The translations under genes and the position numbers were made by a program. From Sphingobacterium sp. (GTDB lineage: Bacteria > Bacteroidota > Bacteroidia > Sphingobacteriales > Sphingobacteriaceae): 64,000 nucleotides of DNA. The stretch spans positions 620,001 to 684,000 of the forward strand of contig JAITTY010000011.1 of NCBI GenBank assembly GCA_031286695.1, written 5' to 3'. The notes under the pieces were generated by a model. The model saw only the letters and a list, made by a program, of their open reading frames with translations, was not told the DNA's origin and did no database searches. Positions 18,509 through 27,214 of the stretch are shown piece by piece. The stretch's first letter is position 1. Every line of letters begins with the position of its first letter.

Positions 18509-18536
18509 GAACAGGAATGTTGGCGCATCCCTGTTC
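18509..18536 (+). promoter_or_regulatory. Conserved hairpin between fecR and susC (copy 2)
   Basis: GAACAGGAATG (18509-18519), loop TTGGCG, CATCCCTGTTC (18526-18536). The arms are identical to those at 7004-7031, including the single mismatch, while the loop differs. It is followed by conserved sequence up to the susC start, including AATTAACCACAAA and GTAAATGT just before the ATG. Confidence 0.6.
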
Positions 18537-18609
18537 AGAAATGTGATCAAAGGGCTCATAACTTAAAAGTGAACTATTAATTACCTAATTAACCACAAAA
18601 TGTAAATGT

Positions 18610-21600
18610 ATGAATAACTTACCATTTAGCAAAGCCTGGTCCTTGTTACCCCAAGATCATAGGTTTTGCAAACCCTTACGTATTATGAAAATTAGTACAT
18701 GCCTTTTATTCGCATTTGTAACTGGTGTTCAAGCTAAAGGAACAGCCCAAAAAGTTACCTTGAAAATGAGGAATGCACGGATTGAGGAAGCGCTTTCTGC
18801 GATTTCTAAACAATCCAACTTGCGTGTTCTCTATAGCGAAAACTTAAACGCTAAATCTCGTGTTACAGTCAATCTTAAAAATGCTTCGGTGGAAGAGGCA
18901 TTAAATTCGATTCTAAAGGATAAAAATATCGAGTACAAAATTATTGCAAATACAATTTCTGTCAATAGTAATGGAAAGAATGACGTAGTGTTAGAGGGTA
19001 CTCAACAGTCGATTGCTGGAACAGTTAAAAATGCTGATGGGAATCCGTTGGCTGGTGCTACAATCACGGTCAAAGGAACTTCCATTTCTACTCAAACTGA
19101 TGCAAACGGACATTTTAAGATAAATGCTGGGGGAAATGCGGTGTTGGTTGTCCGCTATGTGGGTTATAGCAATCTTGAAGTTAGTGTCAATAATAGAAGT
19201 TCCATTGCTATCGTATTGGATTCTAACCAAAACCAAATTGACGAAGTTGTTGTAACTGGTCTTGGAGCTAAAATAGATAAAAGAACATTTACAGGGGCTA
19301 CATCTAAGGTCGATATGAAAGATATCGAACTTGGTGGACTTCCTGATCCGTCAAGAGCTTTGGAAGGTCGTGTTGCTGGGGTTTCGGTTCAAAACACAAC
19401 CGGAACTTTTGGATCGGCTCCAAAAATTAGAGTCCGTGGCGCAACGTCAATTTATGGTAGTTCAAAACCGCTTTGGGTAATTGATGGGATTATCATAGAA
19501 GATGTGTCAAACGTCTCTTCAGATGATCTGTCTTCAGGAGATGCGTTGACCTTAATCAGTTCTGCTGTCGCCGGCTTAAATGCTAATGATATTGAGTCAT
19601 TTACTGTACTTAAAGATGGTTCTGCGACCTCAATATATGGAGCCAGAGCCATGGGAGGTGTTATTGTTATTACAACAAAGAAAGGTAAGGCTGGTCGGAA
19701 CTCTGCTAATTATGTGGGTGAGTTTACTTCAAGAGCGATTCCTTCTTATAATAATTTCAATATCATGAATTCTCAGGAGCAGATGGCATTTAATCAAATT
19801 CTTGAACAAAGAGGTTGGTTGACAATGGCTGATGTTGCAAGTAGATCCGAATCGGGTGTCTATGGGAAAATGTATGAATTGATCAAGGCAGGTCAAATAG
19901 AAAATACACAAGAAGCGAGAAACGCTTACTTAAGGAAAGCGGAATACCGAAACACAGATTGGTTTAAACAATTGTTCAGCCGGACAATCATGCAGAATCA
20001 CTCAGTCAGTCTTTCTTCAGGTACAGAAAGAGCACAATACTATACCTCTATCAGTGGAGTTTTTGATAATGGCTGGGCGCGTAAATCAGATGTGAAACGT
20101 TATACAGGGATGTTTAATGCTTCCTATGATTTATTTGATAATCTTAAATTAGATTTGCGAACAAATGGATCCTATCGGGATCAGCGGGCTCCTGGTACAT
20201 TAGGTTCTTCTGTAGATCGAGTTTCCATGGAAATTAAACGGGATTTCGACATTAACCCTTATAGTTATGCATTAAATACTTCACGGACACTTGATCCTAA
20301 TGAATTCTATACACGAAATTATGCACCATTTAATATCCTTCATGAATTGGACAACAATTACATGGATATAAATGCTGCCGATATTAAATTTCAAGGAGAA
20401 TTGCGATGGAAGCCGATTAAGGAATTGGAATTGGGGTTATTGGCCGCTACAAGATATCAGCAAACATCGCAACAGCACTATATTAAAGATCAGTCAAATC
20501 AGGCATTAGCTTATCGTTGGATGCCTACTACGTTTATTCGTGATGCAAATCCTTTCTTATATACTGATCCGAGTGATCCTTATGCTGTACCAGTTTCTGT
20601 CTTACCATATGGCGGTATTTATAATCGTACAGACAATAAGATGTTGACAAAGGATTTCCGTTTTACAGCAGCTTTCGACAAAACTTTTAAAGAGATTCAT
20701 AAGATATACGCATTTGCTGGAGCTGAAACGAATTCTGTGGATCGAAATCAGAACTGGTTTAGAGGTTGGGGTTTGCAATATGATTTAGGGGAAATTCCAT
20801 TTATAGATTATAAGCTGTTTAAGAAAAGCCAGGAAGAAAATGCTGATTATTATTCCATTGATAGAAGAAAAAATGGTGATATAGCTCCTGCTCGTAACAG
20901 ACAAGTAGCATTTTATGGAACCGCCAATTATACATTTGACAACCGATATACTATTAATGGTACATTACGCTACGAAGGAACCAACCGTTTAGGTCGTACA
21001 ACCTCTGCACGTTGGATGCCTACGTGGAACGTTTCAGGAATGTGGAATGTCATGGAAGAAGATTTCTTTAAAAACTTGAATACGCCATTTTCGAATTTAA
21101 GTTTTAAGGGGTCTTATAGCTTAACGGCAGATAGAGGACCGGATTTCGTTACCAATTCTAAGATTATTATTCAAAGTTATAACCCATGGCGTCCGAATAC
21201 CGCAGATAAAGAAACAGGTCTTAATATTTCTGATTTAGAAAATTCGGAACTTACCTATGAGAAGAAGCATGAGTTAAATATAGGTACTTCCATTGGTTTA
21301 TTTAAGAACAGGATCGCATTGGATGTTGATTACTATAAACGTAAGAATTTCGACTTAATCGGCATTGTCAATACGCAGGGACTTGGCGGCGAAATTTCGA
21401 AATATGGTAACGTTGCCAATATGGAATCACATGGATTGGAATTCAGTCTTTCGGCAACAATATTGAAAAAGCAAGATTTTTCGTGGGTTTCTAGCTTTAT
21501 TTACACCAAAGCGAAAAACAAGATTACCGCTTTGGAAAACAATAGTCGAGTTGCGGACTTAATTGCTGCTGGAGGATACGGACGGGTTGGTTATCCCGTA

Positions 21601-22263
21601 AGACCGTTATTTTCCATTCCATTTAATCGTCTTCTTCCAAATGGTTTGCCCGTGTATAATTACATCGATGGAACAGAGACAACAACAGGAGTGTATTTTC
21701 AGGAGCGTAAGCAAATTGACTGGTTGAAGTATGAGGGGCCAACTGAACCGACCGATATGGGAAGTTTTGGGAACGTATTTTCATATAAGAATTTTAAGCT
21801 CAATGTATTTATCACCTATTCCTTTGGAAATGTAGTTCGATTGGATCCAGCATATAAAACAGGTTATTCCGACTTAAATGCTACACCAAGGGAATTTTGG
21901 GATGCCTGGACTGTTCCTGGAGAGGAAGCATTTACGAATATTCCTGTGATTTTGGATAGACGTTTTATCCGAAACAACAGTCAATATGATTATGCTTATA
22001 ATGCCTATAATTATTCAACGGAAACTGTTGCAAAAGGTGATTTTATTCGTTTGAAGGACATTTCCTTATCTTATGAGCTACCAAAATATTTTGTGCAATC
22101 CCTTAAGATGAACAATCTTGGTGTACGATTCAATGTGATCAATCCTTGGTTAATTTATGCGGATAAGCGCCTTAATGGGCAAGATCCAGAATTTGTTAAC
22201 TCTGGAGGTGTGGCATTACCGATTGCGAAACAATATACATTAACCTTAAAAATGGGATTCTAG
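18610..22263 (+). CDS. SusC/RagA-family TonB-dependent receptor with STN domain (copy 2)
   Basis: A 1217-residue outer-membrane receptor/transporter paralogous to 7104-10799. The N-terminal extension (MNNLPFSKAW), signal peptide (MKISTCLLFAFVTGVQA), STN domain (IEEALSAISKQSNLRVLYSE), carboxypeptidase-regulatory-like domain (SIAGTVKNADGNPLAGATIT), Ton-box-like IDEVVVTGLG, plug (IRVRGATSIYGSSKPLWVID) and C-terminal barrel strand (YTLTLKMGF) are all present. It is intact and similar in length to copy 1, but the middle barrel differs widely, as expected for a different ligand. The susD start follows after 3 bp. Confidence 0.95.
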   Translation: MNNLPFSKAWSLLPQDHRFCKPLRIMKISTCLLFAFVTGVQAKGTAQKVTLKMRNARIEEALSAISKQSNLRVLYSENLNAKSRVTVNLKNASVEEALNSILKDKNIEYKIIANTISVNSNGKNDVVLEGTQQSIAGTVKNADGNPLAGATITVKGTSISTQTDANGHFKINAGGNAVLVVRYVGYSNLEVSVNNRSSIAIVLDSNQNQIDEVVVTGLGAKIDKRTFTGATSKVDMKDIELGGLPDPSRALEGRVAGVSVQNTTGTFGSAPKIRVRGATSIYGSSKPLWVIDGIIIEDVSNVSSDDLSSGDALTLISSAVAGLNANDIESFTVLKDGSATSIYGARAMGGVIVITTKKGKAGRNSANYVGEFTSRAIPSYNNFNIMNSQEQMAFNQILEQRGWLTMADVASRSESGVYGKMYELIKAGQIENTQEARNAYLRKAEYRNTDWFKQLFSRTIMQNHSVSLSSGTERAQYYTSISGVFDNGWARKSDVKRYTGMFNASYDLFDNLKLDLRTNGSYRDQRAPGTLGSSVDRVSMEIKRDFDINPYSYALNTSRTLDPNEFYTRNYAPFNILHELDNNYMDINAADIKFQGELRWKPIKELELGLLAATRYQQTSQQHYIKDQSNQALAYRWMPTTFIRDANPFLYTDPSDPYAVPVSVLPYGGIYNRTDNKMLTKDFRFTAAFDKTFKEIHKIYAFAGAETNSVDRNQNWFRGWGLQYDLGEIPFIDYKLFKKSQEENADYYSIDRRKNGDIAPARNRQVAFYGTANYTFDNRYTINGTLRYEGTNRLGRTTSARWMPTWNVSGMWNVMEEDFFKNLNTPFSNLSFKGSYSLTADRGPDFVTNSKIIIQSYNPWRPNTADKETGLNISDLENSELTYEKKHELNIGTSIGLFKNRIALDVDYYKRKNFDLIGIVNTQGLGGEISKYGNVANMESHGLEFSLSATILKKQDFSWVSSFIYTKAKNKITALENNSRVADLIAAGGYGRVGYPVRPLFSIPFNRLLPNGLPVYNYIDGTETTTGVYFQERKQIDWLKYEGPTEPTDMGSFGNVFSYKNFKLNVFITYSFGNVVRLDPAYKTGYSDLNATPREFWDAWTVPGEEAFTNIPVILDRRFIRNNSQYDYAYNAYNYSTETVAKGDFIRLKDISLSYELPKYFVQSLKMNNLGVRFNVINPWLIYADKRLNGQDPEFVNSGGVALPIAKQYTLTLKMGF

Positions 22264-22266
22264 CAT

Positions 22267-23880
22267 ATGAAAAAGAGATTATCATATATATTAATTTCGG
22301 CGGGAATAATAGCAACAAGCTTTTCTTCCTGTAAGAAATATTTGGATGAATTGCCCGATAACAGGGCTGAACTAAATACAACAGACAAAATAGGGAAAAT
22401 GCTCGTTGGGGCTTATCCAGAGAATGCTTACGTTATGGTAGCTGAGTTATCTTCTGATAATGTGGATGATGTTGGGCCAGTTTACTTAAACTACGCACGC
22501 TTCATAGAACAAATATATAAATGGCAAGATATTACTGAAACGAGTAATGATGGAATCGATCGTATTTGGGGAGCGTGTTATGGAGCGATTGCTAATGCAA
22601 ATGCAGCTTTGCAAGCGATTGATGAACAGGGGAATCCGGCGAGCTTAAAAGCGCAGCGCGGTGAAGCGTTGTTGGCACGGGCTTATAACCATTGGATTCT
22701 TGTCAATATGTTTGCACAAAATTATTCGAAAAAGTATTCGACAACAGATTTGGGTGTTACTTATATGACGAAAGGAGAAACTACCCTAAATCCTAAATAT
22801 GAACGTAATACTGTTCAGGAAGTTTACGATTTTATTAAAAAGGATATAGAAGAAGGTTTACCATTAATCAATGACGCTTCTTACGCCAACTCCAGTGTTG
22901 CAAAATATCACTTTAACCGAGCGGCAGCTTATACCTTTGCATCGCGTGTTGCATTATTTATGGAAGATTGGACAAAGGCAGTCGAGTATTCCACCGAGGC
23001 GTTAGGAAACAATCCAACAGCGACTTTGCGTGATTATGCAACGATTGCATCCTTTTCTGCTGCAATTAATAATACAACGAGAGAGTATAATGCGAGCTCA
23101 GTGAAAGCTAATTTCTTAGTAGCTACGGCTTATTCGGCGATGGGGACAACTTTTGGGGGGTATTCAACCAACAACAGAATCAGTCACGGTGGATCTATTG
23201 CAATGACGGAGACAGCGTTTGCTGCTCAGCCTTTTGGGAAAGCCGCGACATCAACGGATTATAGAATTCGTGCATTCTCCTATACGAGTACGACGGCAAA
23301 TAAAGTGATTTTTCCACATGTTGCCTACATTTTTGAATATACTGATCAAGTTGCGGGAATTGGATTTTCACGAGGAGTCTATACGCCGATCACGTCGGAA
23401 GAAGCTTTATTGAATAGGGCGGAAGCAAATATTCATCTTAAGAATTATGCGGCAGCAATTACTGATATGCAAATTCATATTAATAACAATACGATTAGCA
23501 AGCCTGGAACAATAAGTGAGGCTTCGATTAACAACTGGGCGAATTCATTTGCATATTTTACTCCTACAGCTCCAACACCGAAAAAGAAATTGAACCCGGA
23601 TTTTCAGATTGAAAGTGGTACACAGGAAAATATGATCCATGCAGTATTATCGCTTAAACGGCTTCAGTTTCTTCATACTGGCTTAAGATGGTTCGACGTA
23701 AAACGTTATGGCATTGAAATAACCAGAAGGGTCGCTCCTGCGGTCAACAATGGAACGATGACTTTTACTGTTACCGATAATACGCTATCGATCCGAGATC
23801 CTCGTCGTGCAATTCAATTACCACAAGATGTAATAAGTGCAGGTTTAACACCAAATCCTAGATCAAATGAAATTAAGTAA
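22267..23880 (+). CDS. SusD/RagB-family nutrient-binding outer membrane lipoprotein (copy 2)
   Basis: A 537-residue surface lipoprotein paired with the SusC just upstream. The signal peptide ends in ATSFSSC (Cys22) and is followed by KKYLDELPDNRAELNTTDKIG, which parallels copy 1. SusD-type helices are seen in QRGEALLARAYNHWILVNMF and FNRAAAYTFASRVALFMEDW, and the C-terminal part has GLRWFDVKRYGIEI and DPRRAIQLPQD...NPR. The stop overlaps the metallohydrolase start by 14 bp, which implies translational coupling. Confidence 0.95.
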   Translation: MKKRLSYILISAGIIATSFSSCKKYLDELPDNRAELNTTDKIGKMLVGAYPENAYVMVAELSSDNVDDVGPVYLNYARFIEQIYKWQDITETSNDGIDRIWGACYGAIANANAALQAIDEQGNPASLKAQRGEALLARAYNHWILVNMFAQNYSKKYSTTDLGVTYMTKGETTLNPKYERNTVQEVYDFIKKDIEEGLPLINDASYANSSVAKYHFNRAAAYTFASRVALFMEDWTKAVEYSTEALGNNPTATLRDYATIASFSAAINNTTREYNASSVKANFLVATAYSAMGTTFGGYSTNNRISHGGSIAMTETAFAAQPFGKAATSTDYRIRAFSYTSTTANKVIFPHVAYIFEYTDQVAGIGFSRGVYTPITSEEALLNRAEANIHLKNYAAAITDMQIHINNNTISKPGTISEASINNWANSFAYFTPTAPTPKKKLNPDFQIESGTQENMIHAVLSLKRLQFLHTGLRWFDVKRYGIEITRRVAPAVNNGTMTFTVTDNTLSIRDPRRAIQLPQDVISAGLTPNPRSNEIK

Positions 23881-24781
23881 TAAACTATTTATGTTATTAA
23901 CTTCATGCGGAGTGTTGTTTTCTGCATGTAACAAAGAGGATAAATTAAATTCCAATAGTGTTTTTGTAGATTCAACAATACCAAAAAACGCTTTGGACAA
24001 TTACCTCTATAAAAACTATATTCTACCCTACAATGTCGAGATACTGTACAAGTACGTCGATAAAGAATCTGATATGAGCTATCGGTTGGTACCTGCACCT
24101 TTTGAATCTTCTATAAGATTGTCCAAGCTTATGCTTTATCTTGTTATGGAGCCATATTCAGAAGTGACTGGAGGTAAGGAATTCCTTAAAAATAACTTTC
24201 CCAAATTAATTACGTTTACTGGTTCAGCTCCAATTCAAACAAACGGTGTCATGATTTTGGGAACAGCAGAATCAGGTACAAAAGTATCGTTGTATAATTT
24301 GTTGGAATTAAATGAAACCAGTGGTAAAAACCCCGCTTTTCTGACGACCCGATTTTTCAAAACAGTTCACCATGAGTTTCAACATATTCTAAATCAGAAT
24401 AAGCCTTATCCAAGTAATTTTAAGGAGATCACAGGTACTGGTTACGTGGAGGATGACTGGAATGCGAAATATCCTGCCAATGCTACGGGTATCGGAGCAG
24501 CGATCGCAGCAGGCTTTATCTCACCGTATGCTTCTAAGGCCGATACTGAGGATTTTGCTGAACTGTATTCGTTCTATGTTACGCGTAGTCAAGCTGATTT
24601 TGATGCCATGCTGAATGTTGAAAATTCTACGGCAGCGGGAAGGGCTTTGATCCTTTCAAAATTGGCAATTGTGAAAAATTATATGAAATCTGAGTGGGGA
24701 ATTGATATGGATCTTTTAAGAGCCAATATCCTTGCTCGTTATCCTAATCTTAGCACGTTTGATCAAACAACTTTAAATTAA
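23867..24781 (+). CDS. Substrate import-associated zinc metallohydrolase lipoprotein (HExxH, copy 2)
   Basis: A 304-residue lipoprotein (lipobox LFSAC, Cys21) paralogous to 12288-13658 but without its extra C-terminal part. The zinc motif is HHEFQHILNQ (H169, E170, H173), and TEDFAEL (EDFAE at 228-232) is the likely third-ligand region. The intervening block has matching patterns in both copies, for example GTKVSLYNLLELN here against GRRITLYGINNFD. Expected at the outer surface beside SusCD; substrate unknown. The start lies inside the end of susD. Confidence 0.88.
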   Translation: MKLSNKLFMLLTSCGVLFSACNKEDKLNSNSVFVDSTIPKNALDNYLYKNYILPYNVEILYKYVDKESDMSYRLVPAPFESSIRLSKLMLYLVMEPYSEVTGGKEFLKNNFPKLITFTGSAPIQTNGVMILGTAESGTKVSLYNLLELNETSGKNPAFLTTRFFKTVHHEFQHILNQNKPYPSNFKEITGTGYVEDDWNAKYPANATGIGAAIAAGFISPYASKADTEDFAELYSFYVTRSQADFDAMLNVENSTAAGRALILSKLAIVKNYMKSEWGIDMDLLRANILARYPNLSTFDQTTLN

Positions 24782-24787
24782 GAAAAA

Positions 24788-25657
24788 ATGAAATTTAAAC
24801 TATTTATTTTAGGAATAACCATTTTGTCTTTGAGCGCAAGTTGTGAGAAGAAGATGGATCGTATTTTTGAAGAAAGTCCGAGTGACCGTCTAAACGCGAG
24901 TGTGGCTAATGTATACTCTACTTTACAAGCGAATAAAGATGGTTGGATAATCAAGTATTTTCCAAGCAGCGGATTAGAATTTGGAGGGTATACCTTATTT
25001 GCCAAATTTAATAATACCACTGACGTTAGCATTGAAGGTGATTTTACAACACTTGCGGCACAGGTAAGTACTTATACTGTCGCACCTGGTGCTGGCGCAA
25101 TTTTGACCTTCGATACCTATAATCGCATATTTCATTATTTTGCATTGCCTGCAGTCTTTAATAGAGAGCCAGCATATCAATTGCCGGGTTTTATTACGCC
25201 AGCGGCGGGAATTGGTGCATCTAATGAAGGGATGAAAGGTGAAAATGATTTTTTGGTAACAAAGGCATCAGCAGATTCGATTGTTATGGAAGGTAGAAAA
25301 TCGTACAATAAGGTTGTGATGGTCCCGATTAAATCTTCAGAGGCTTCCACAATTGTAGCGACATACCGCGCTGCGCTTACAAAATTCCATGCCTTTTCAA
25401 ATTACAAATTTGAAGTTGGGACAGAATCCTTAGCAGCAACATTTGCAAATACAACAACGAAGAGAGCGCTATTGATTGCGGGTAATGCGAAACCATATGC
25501 CTATCGTTATACGCCTACTGGACTTGAATTTTATACGGAATATGACGTAAATGGTGTGAAGTTTAGAGAGTTGAAGTATGTAGAACCGACAGGTGCATAT
25601 ACCAAGGGCTATTTTACCAATGATGCAGGTACGATCAAGTTAGTTCCACAAAGTTAA
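24788..25657 (+). CDS. DUF4302-like lipoprotein (copy 2)
   Basis: A 289-residue exported lipoprotein (lipobox LSLSASC, Cys19), last gene of locus 2 and 6 bp after the metallohydrolase gene. It aligns with the first about 290 residues of 13662-14993: SPSDRLNASVANVYSTLQAN, KDGWIIKYFPSSG, GGYTLFAKF, LTFDTYNRIF and MEGRKSYNKVVM. It lacks the about 150-residue tail of copy 1. No catalytic motif was seen; function unknown. Confidence 0.8.
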   Translation: MKFKLFILGITILSLSASCEKKMDRIFEESPSDRLNASVANVYSTLQANKDGWIIKYFPSSGLEFGGYTLFAKFNNTTDVSIEGDFTTLAAQVSTYTVAPGAGAILTFDTYNRIFHYFALPAVFNREPAYQLPGFITPAAGIGASNEGMKGENDFLVTKASADSIVMEGRKSYNKVVMVPIKSSEASTIVATYRAALTKFHAFSNYKFEVGTESLAATFANTTTKRALLIAGNAKPYAYRYTPTGLEFYTEYDVNGVKFRELKYVEPTGAYTKGYFTNDAGTIKLVPQS

Positions 25658-25665
25658 AAACTGAT

Positions 25666-25691
25666 TTTCTCCCTGCGAAATCAGGGAGAAA
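25666..25691 (+). terminator. Perfect hairpin after import locus 2
   Basis: TTTCTCCCTG (25666-25675) and CAGGGAGAAA (25682-25691) form a perfect 10-bp stem with a 6-nt loop, 8 bp after the DUF4302 stop. It lacks a T-run, so it may protect the 3' end. The next hairpin, at 25713, is the better terminator. Confidence 0.55.
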
Positions 25692-25712
25692 GTTTCATAT
25701 GTTTATTTAGTG

Positions 25713-25746
25713 GCCCCTTCAGAATATTTTTTGGAGGGGCTTTTTT
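25713..25746 (+). terminator. Rho-independent terminator after import locus 2
   Basis: GCCCCTTC (25713-25720) pairs with GGAGGGGC (25733-25740), with one G-U pair and a 12-nt loop, followed directly by TTTTTT. It closes the 16700-25657 operon. Confidence 0.8.
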
Positions 25747-25855
25747 GCAAATATTTTTTTCCATGTAATGAATCTATAGATTTAGTTGTCATAATTAAAA
25801 GATGTAGGCCTTTGCCATAGTTAGTTGAATTGATATAAACCAAAGTGTAAATTTT

Positions 25856-26518
25856 ATGAAGTATTTTTTTAGTGCCCTTTTACTTGTTTTTGTAGCTCAG
25901 TTATTTGCGCAACAAAAAACCAATCAGACGAAACATCTGCCATTTGAGACGATCTATTTTGCCGGTGTTCAATTTAACAACGCCAGCAATTTGAATAGGA
26001 TCTTGAAAGAATATGATTCCGGAAAGGTGCCTGGGTTTGGTTGGAATGCAGGCGCCGGACTGGCATACAGGACGAAACAAACCCTGATTGGCGTGAATTT
26101 TAGCCTGTCGACAAGCAGTAAAAACGACAATACGATGAACACAGGAGATTTTACGATTTATGTATCTACCAATGCGATACGTACAGGCAGATTGATCTTT
26201 AGTCCACAGCTGGGAATCGGTACGCAGTCTACTACTTTTACGGTTCAAAAGAAAAATTTGAATGGAGAATTTGGCGACTTTTTGACCACGCAGTCCAACC
26301 AAACAAAAATGGAGCATGATGCTGCGATTGTCGATTTAAGTGTTACGTTGAAAACATCTAATTCCGAACGAACGAGCGTTCGCCCGGAATGTAGAGTCGG
26401 TTATAAATCTTCTATTACACAGAATGAATGGAAAGTAGTGAATGCTGCCGTTTCAAATGTTCCGAAGGACAGACTGGGACATTTTTATGTTCAGTTGGCT
26501 TGGGGTATTGGACGATAA
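25856..26518 (+). CDS. Exported protein, possible outer-membrane beta-barrel
   Basis: A 220-residue protein with a clear signal peptide (MKYFFSALLLVFVAQLFAQ). The rest alternates hydrophobic and polar residues in strand-like blocks (FETIYFAGVQFNNA, GFGWNAGAGLAYRTKQTLIGVNFSLS, GRLIFSPQLGIGTQSTTFTV) and ends in GHFYVQLAWGIGR. This pattern fits a small beta-barrel or another beta-rich exported protein. I recognise no specific family. It is monocistronic, converging on the minus-strand block at 26611. Confidence 0.6.
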   Translation: MKYFFSALLLVFVAQLFAQQKTNQTKHLPFETIYFAGVQFNNASNLNRILKEYDSGKVPGFGWNAGAGLAYRTKQTLIGVNFSLSTSSKNDNTMNTGDFTIYVSTNAIRTGRLIFSPQLGIGTQSTTFTVQKKNLNGEFGDFLTTQSNQTKMEHDAAIVDLSVTLKTSNSERTSVRPECRVGYKSSITQNEWKVVNAAVSNVPKDRLGHFYVQLAWGIGR

Positions 26519-26565
26519 TAATGAGATACCAAGGCTTATATAGCTTCAAAATCATTGTATTCGTA

Positions 26566-26583
26566 GTTAGAGCAGCTGTATTT
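26566..26583 (+). repeat. Inverted repeat arm, left of the exported-protein block
   Basis: GTTAGAGCAGCTGTATTT (26566-26583) is the reverse complement of 30561-30578 with one mismatch in 18. The two arms bracket the minus-strand genes at 26611-30157. It partly overlaps the hairpin at 26576-26628. Confidence 0.4.
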
Positions 26584-26628
26584 TAAACAATAGTCAAACT
26601 TCTTGGTTTGCTACTGTTTAAAATACAG
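26576..26628 (-). terminator. Long hairpin overlapping the 3' end of the last paralogue
   Basis: The arms 26576-26599 and 26606-26628 pair over 23 bp with one mismatch and one bulged base, leaving a 6-nt loop. The right arm includes the last codons and stop of the minus-strand gene at 26611. The left arm, read on the plus strand, spells the same gene end (LYFKQ stop). It sits between convergent genes and probably ends or protects both transcripts. Confidence 0.55.
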
Positions 26629-27198
26629 ACTGTTTAATATCAGGTCAATGAGTTCATGCGCTTTTTGTGCATCCTGTTTTTTAACATAGATGGTTCCCAT
26701 AACAATGAACTTGCCTTTGTTGTCCTGCACTAAAAAACTTTTATAATTGCTGCGCGTTTTAAAGTAATCTACCAATACCTCGAAATTATTCACCGATTTA
26801 ATTTCGCTGAAATAATCATTGACCCAAGTTCTATCAGGTGTTGTTCCTGTGACGTAAATTATTTCTGGTGCTTCGGCTTTTTGCCTTTTATATAAGTTTA
26901 CTTTGGGCCAGTCAGGAGTTATTGAACGGGTTATCATGGTAACTAGCATTCCATCAATCCACCAATATTCCCCTATCATTTCATTTACATTTTCTTCAAC
27001 AGATTTTGGATCAATTTGTTTCAGTTTTAAAAATGCATTGTCAGCTGTTATCCTTGTATTTATCGGTAATAAGTCGCAATGTGCCGCATCGCTTAATGGA
27101 ATTACATTAGTTCCTTGGAGATAAGTTTGTGCATAAGCGGTTGGGAATATCCCCAAACCGCTTATAATATACATTAAAAACAAGATGTACCTCCACAT
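26611..27198 (-). CDS. Exported protein of unknown family, tandem paralogue 1
   Basis: A 195-residue protein with a signal peptide (MWRYILFLMYIISGLGIF, cleavage probably after AYAQ). The mature part starts TYLQGTNVIPLSDAAHCDLL, which is shared with the two neighbours. The centre (IGEYWWIDGMLVTMITRS) is moderately variable. The last 80 residues are nearly invariant among the three copies (EIIYVTGTTPDRT, FKTRSNYKSFLVQDNKGKF, KKQDAQKAHELIDLILNSLY). No known domain or catalytic motif is recognised. It is the last gene of the minus-strand block, and the DNA is very similar to the next copy, implying recent duplication. Confidence 0.75.
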   Translation of the reverse strand: MWRYILFLMYIISGLGIFPTAYAQTYLQGTNVIPLSDAAHCDLLPINTRITADNAFLKLKQIDPKSVEENVNEMIGEYWWIDGMLVTMITRSITPDWPKVNLYKRQKAEAPEIIYVTGTTPDRTWVNDYFSEIKSVNNFEVLVDYFKTRSNYKSFLVQDNKGKFIVMGTIYVKKQDAQKAHELIDLILNSLYFKQ

Positions 27199-27214
27199 GT
27201 ATAGCTAAGCTTTT

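Noticed and set aside
5221..25657. Iron or siderophore (FecARI-type) uptake
   Set aside because: Sigma/FecR pairs are reminiscent of Fec, but the receptors are SusC-type with SusD partners and HExxH lipoproteins; nothing points to iron.
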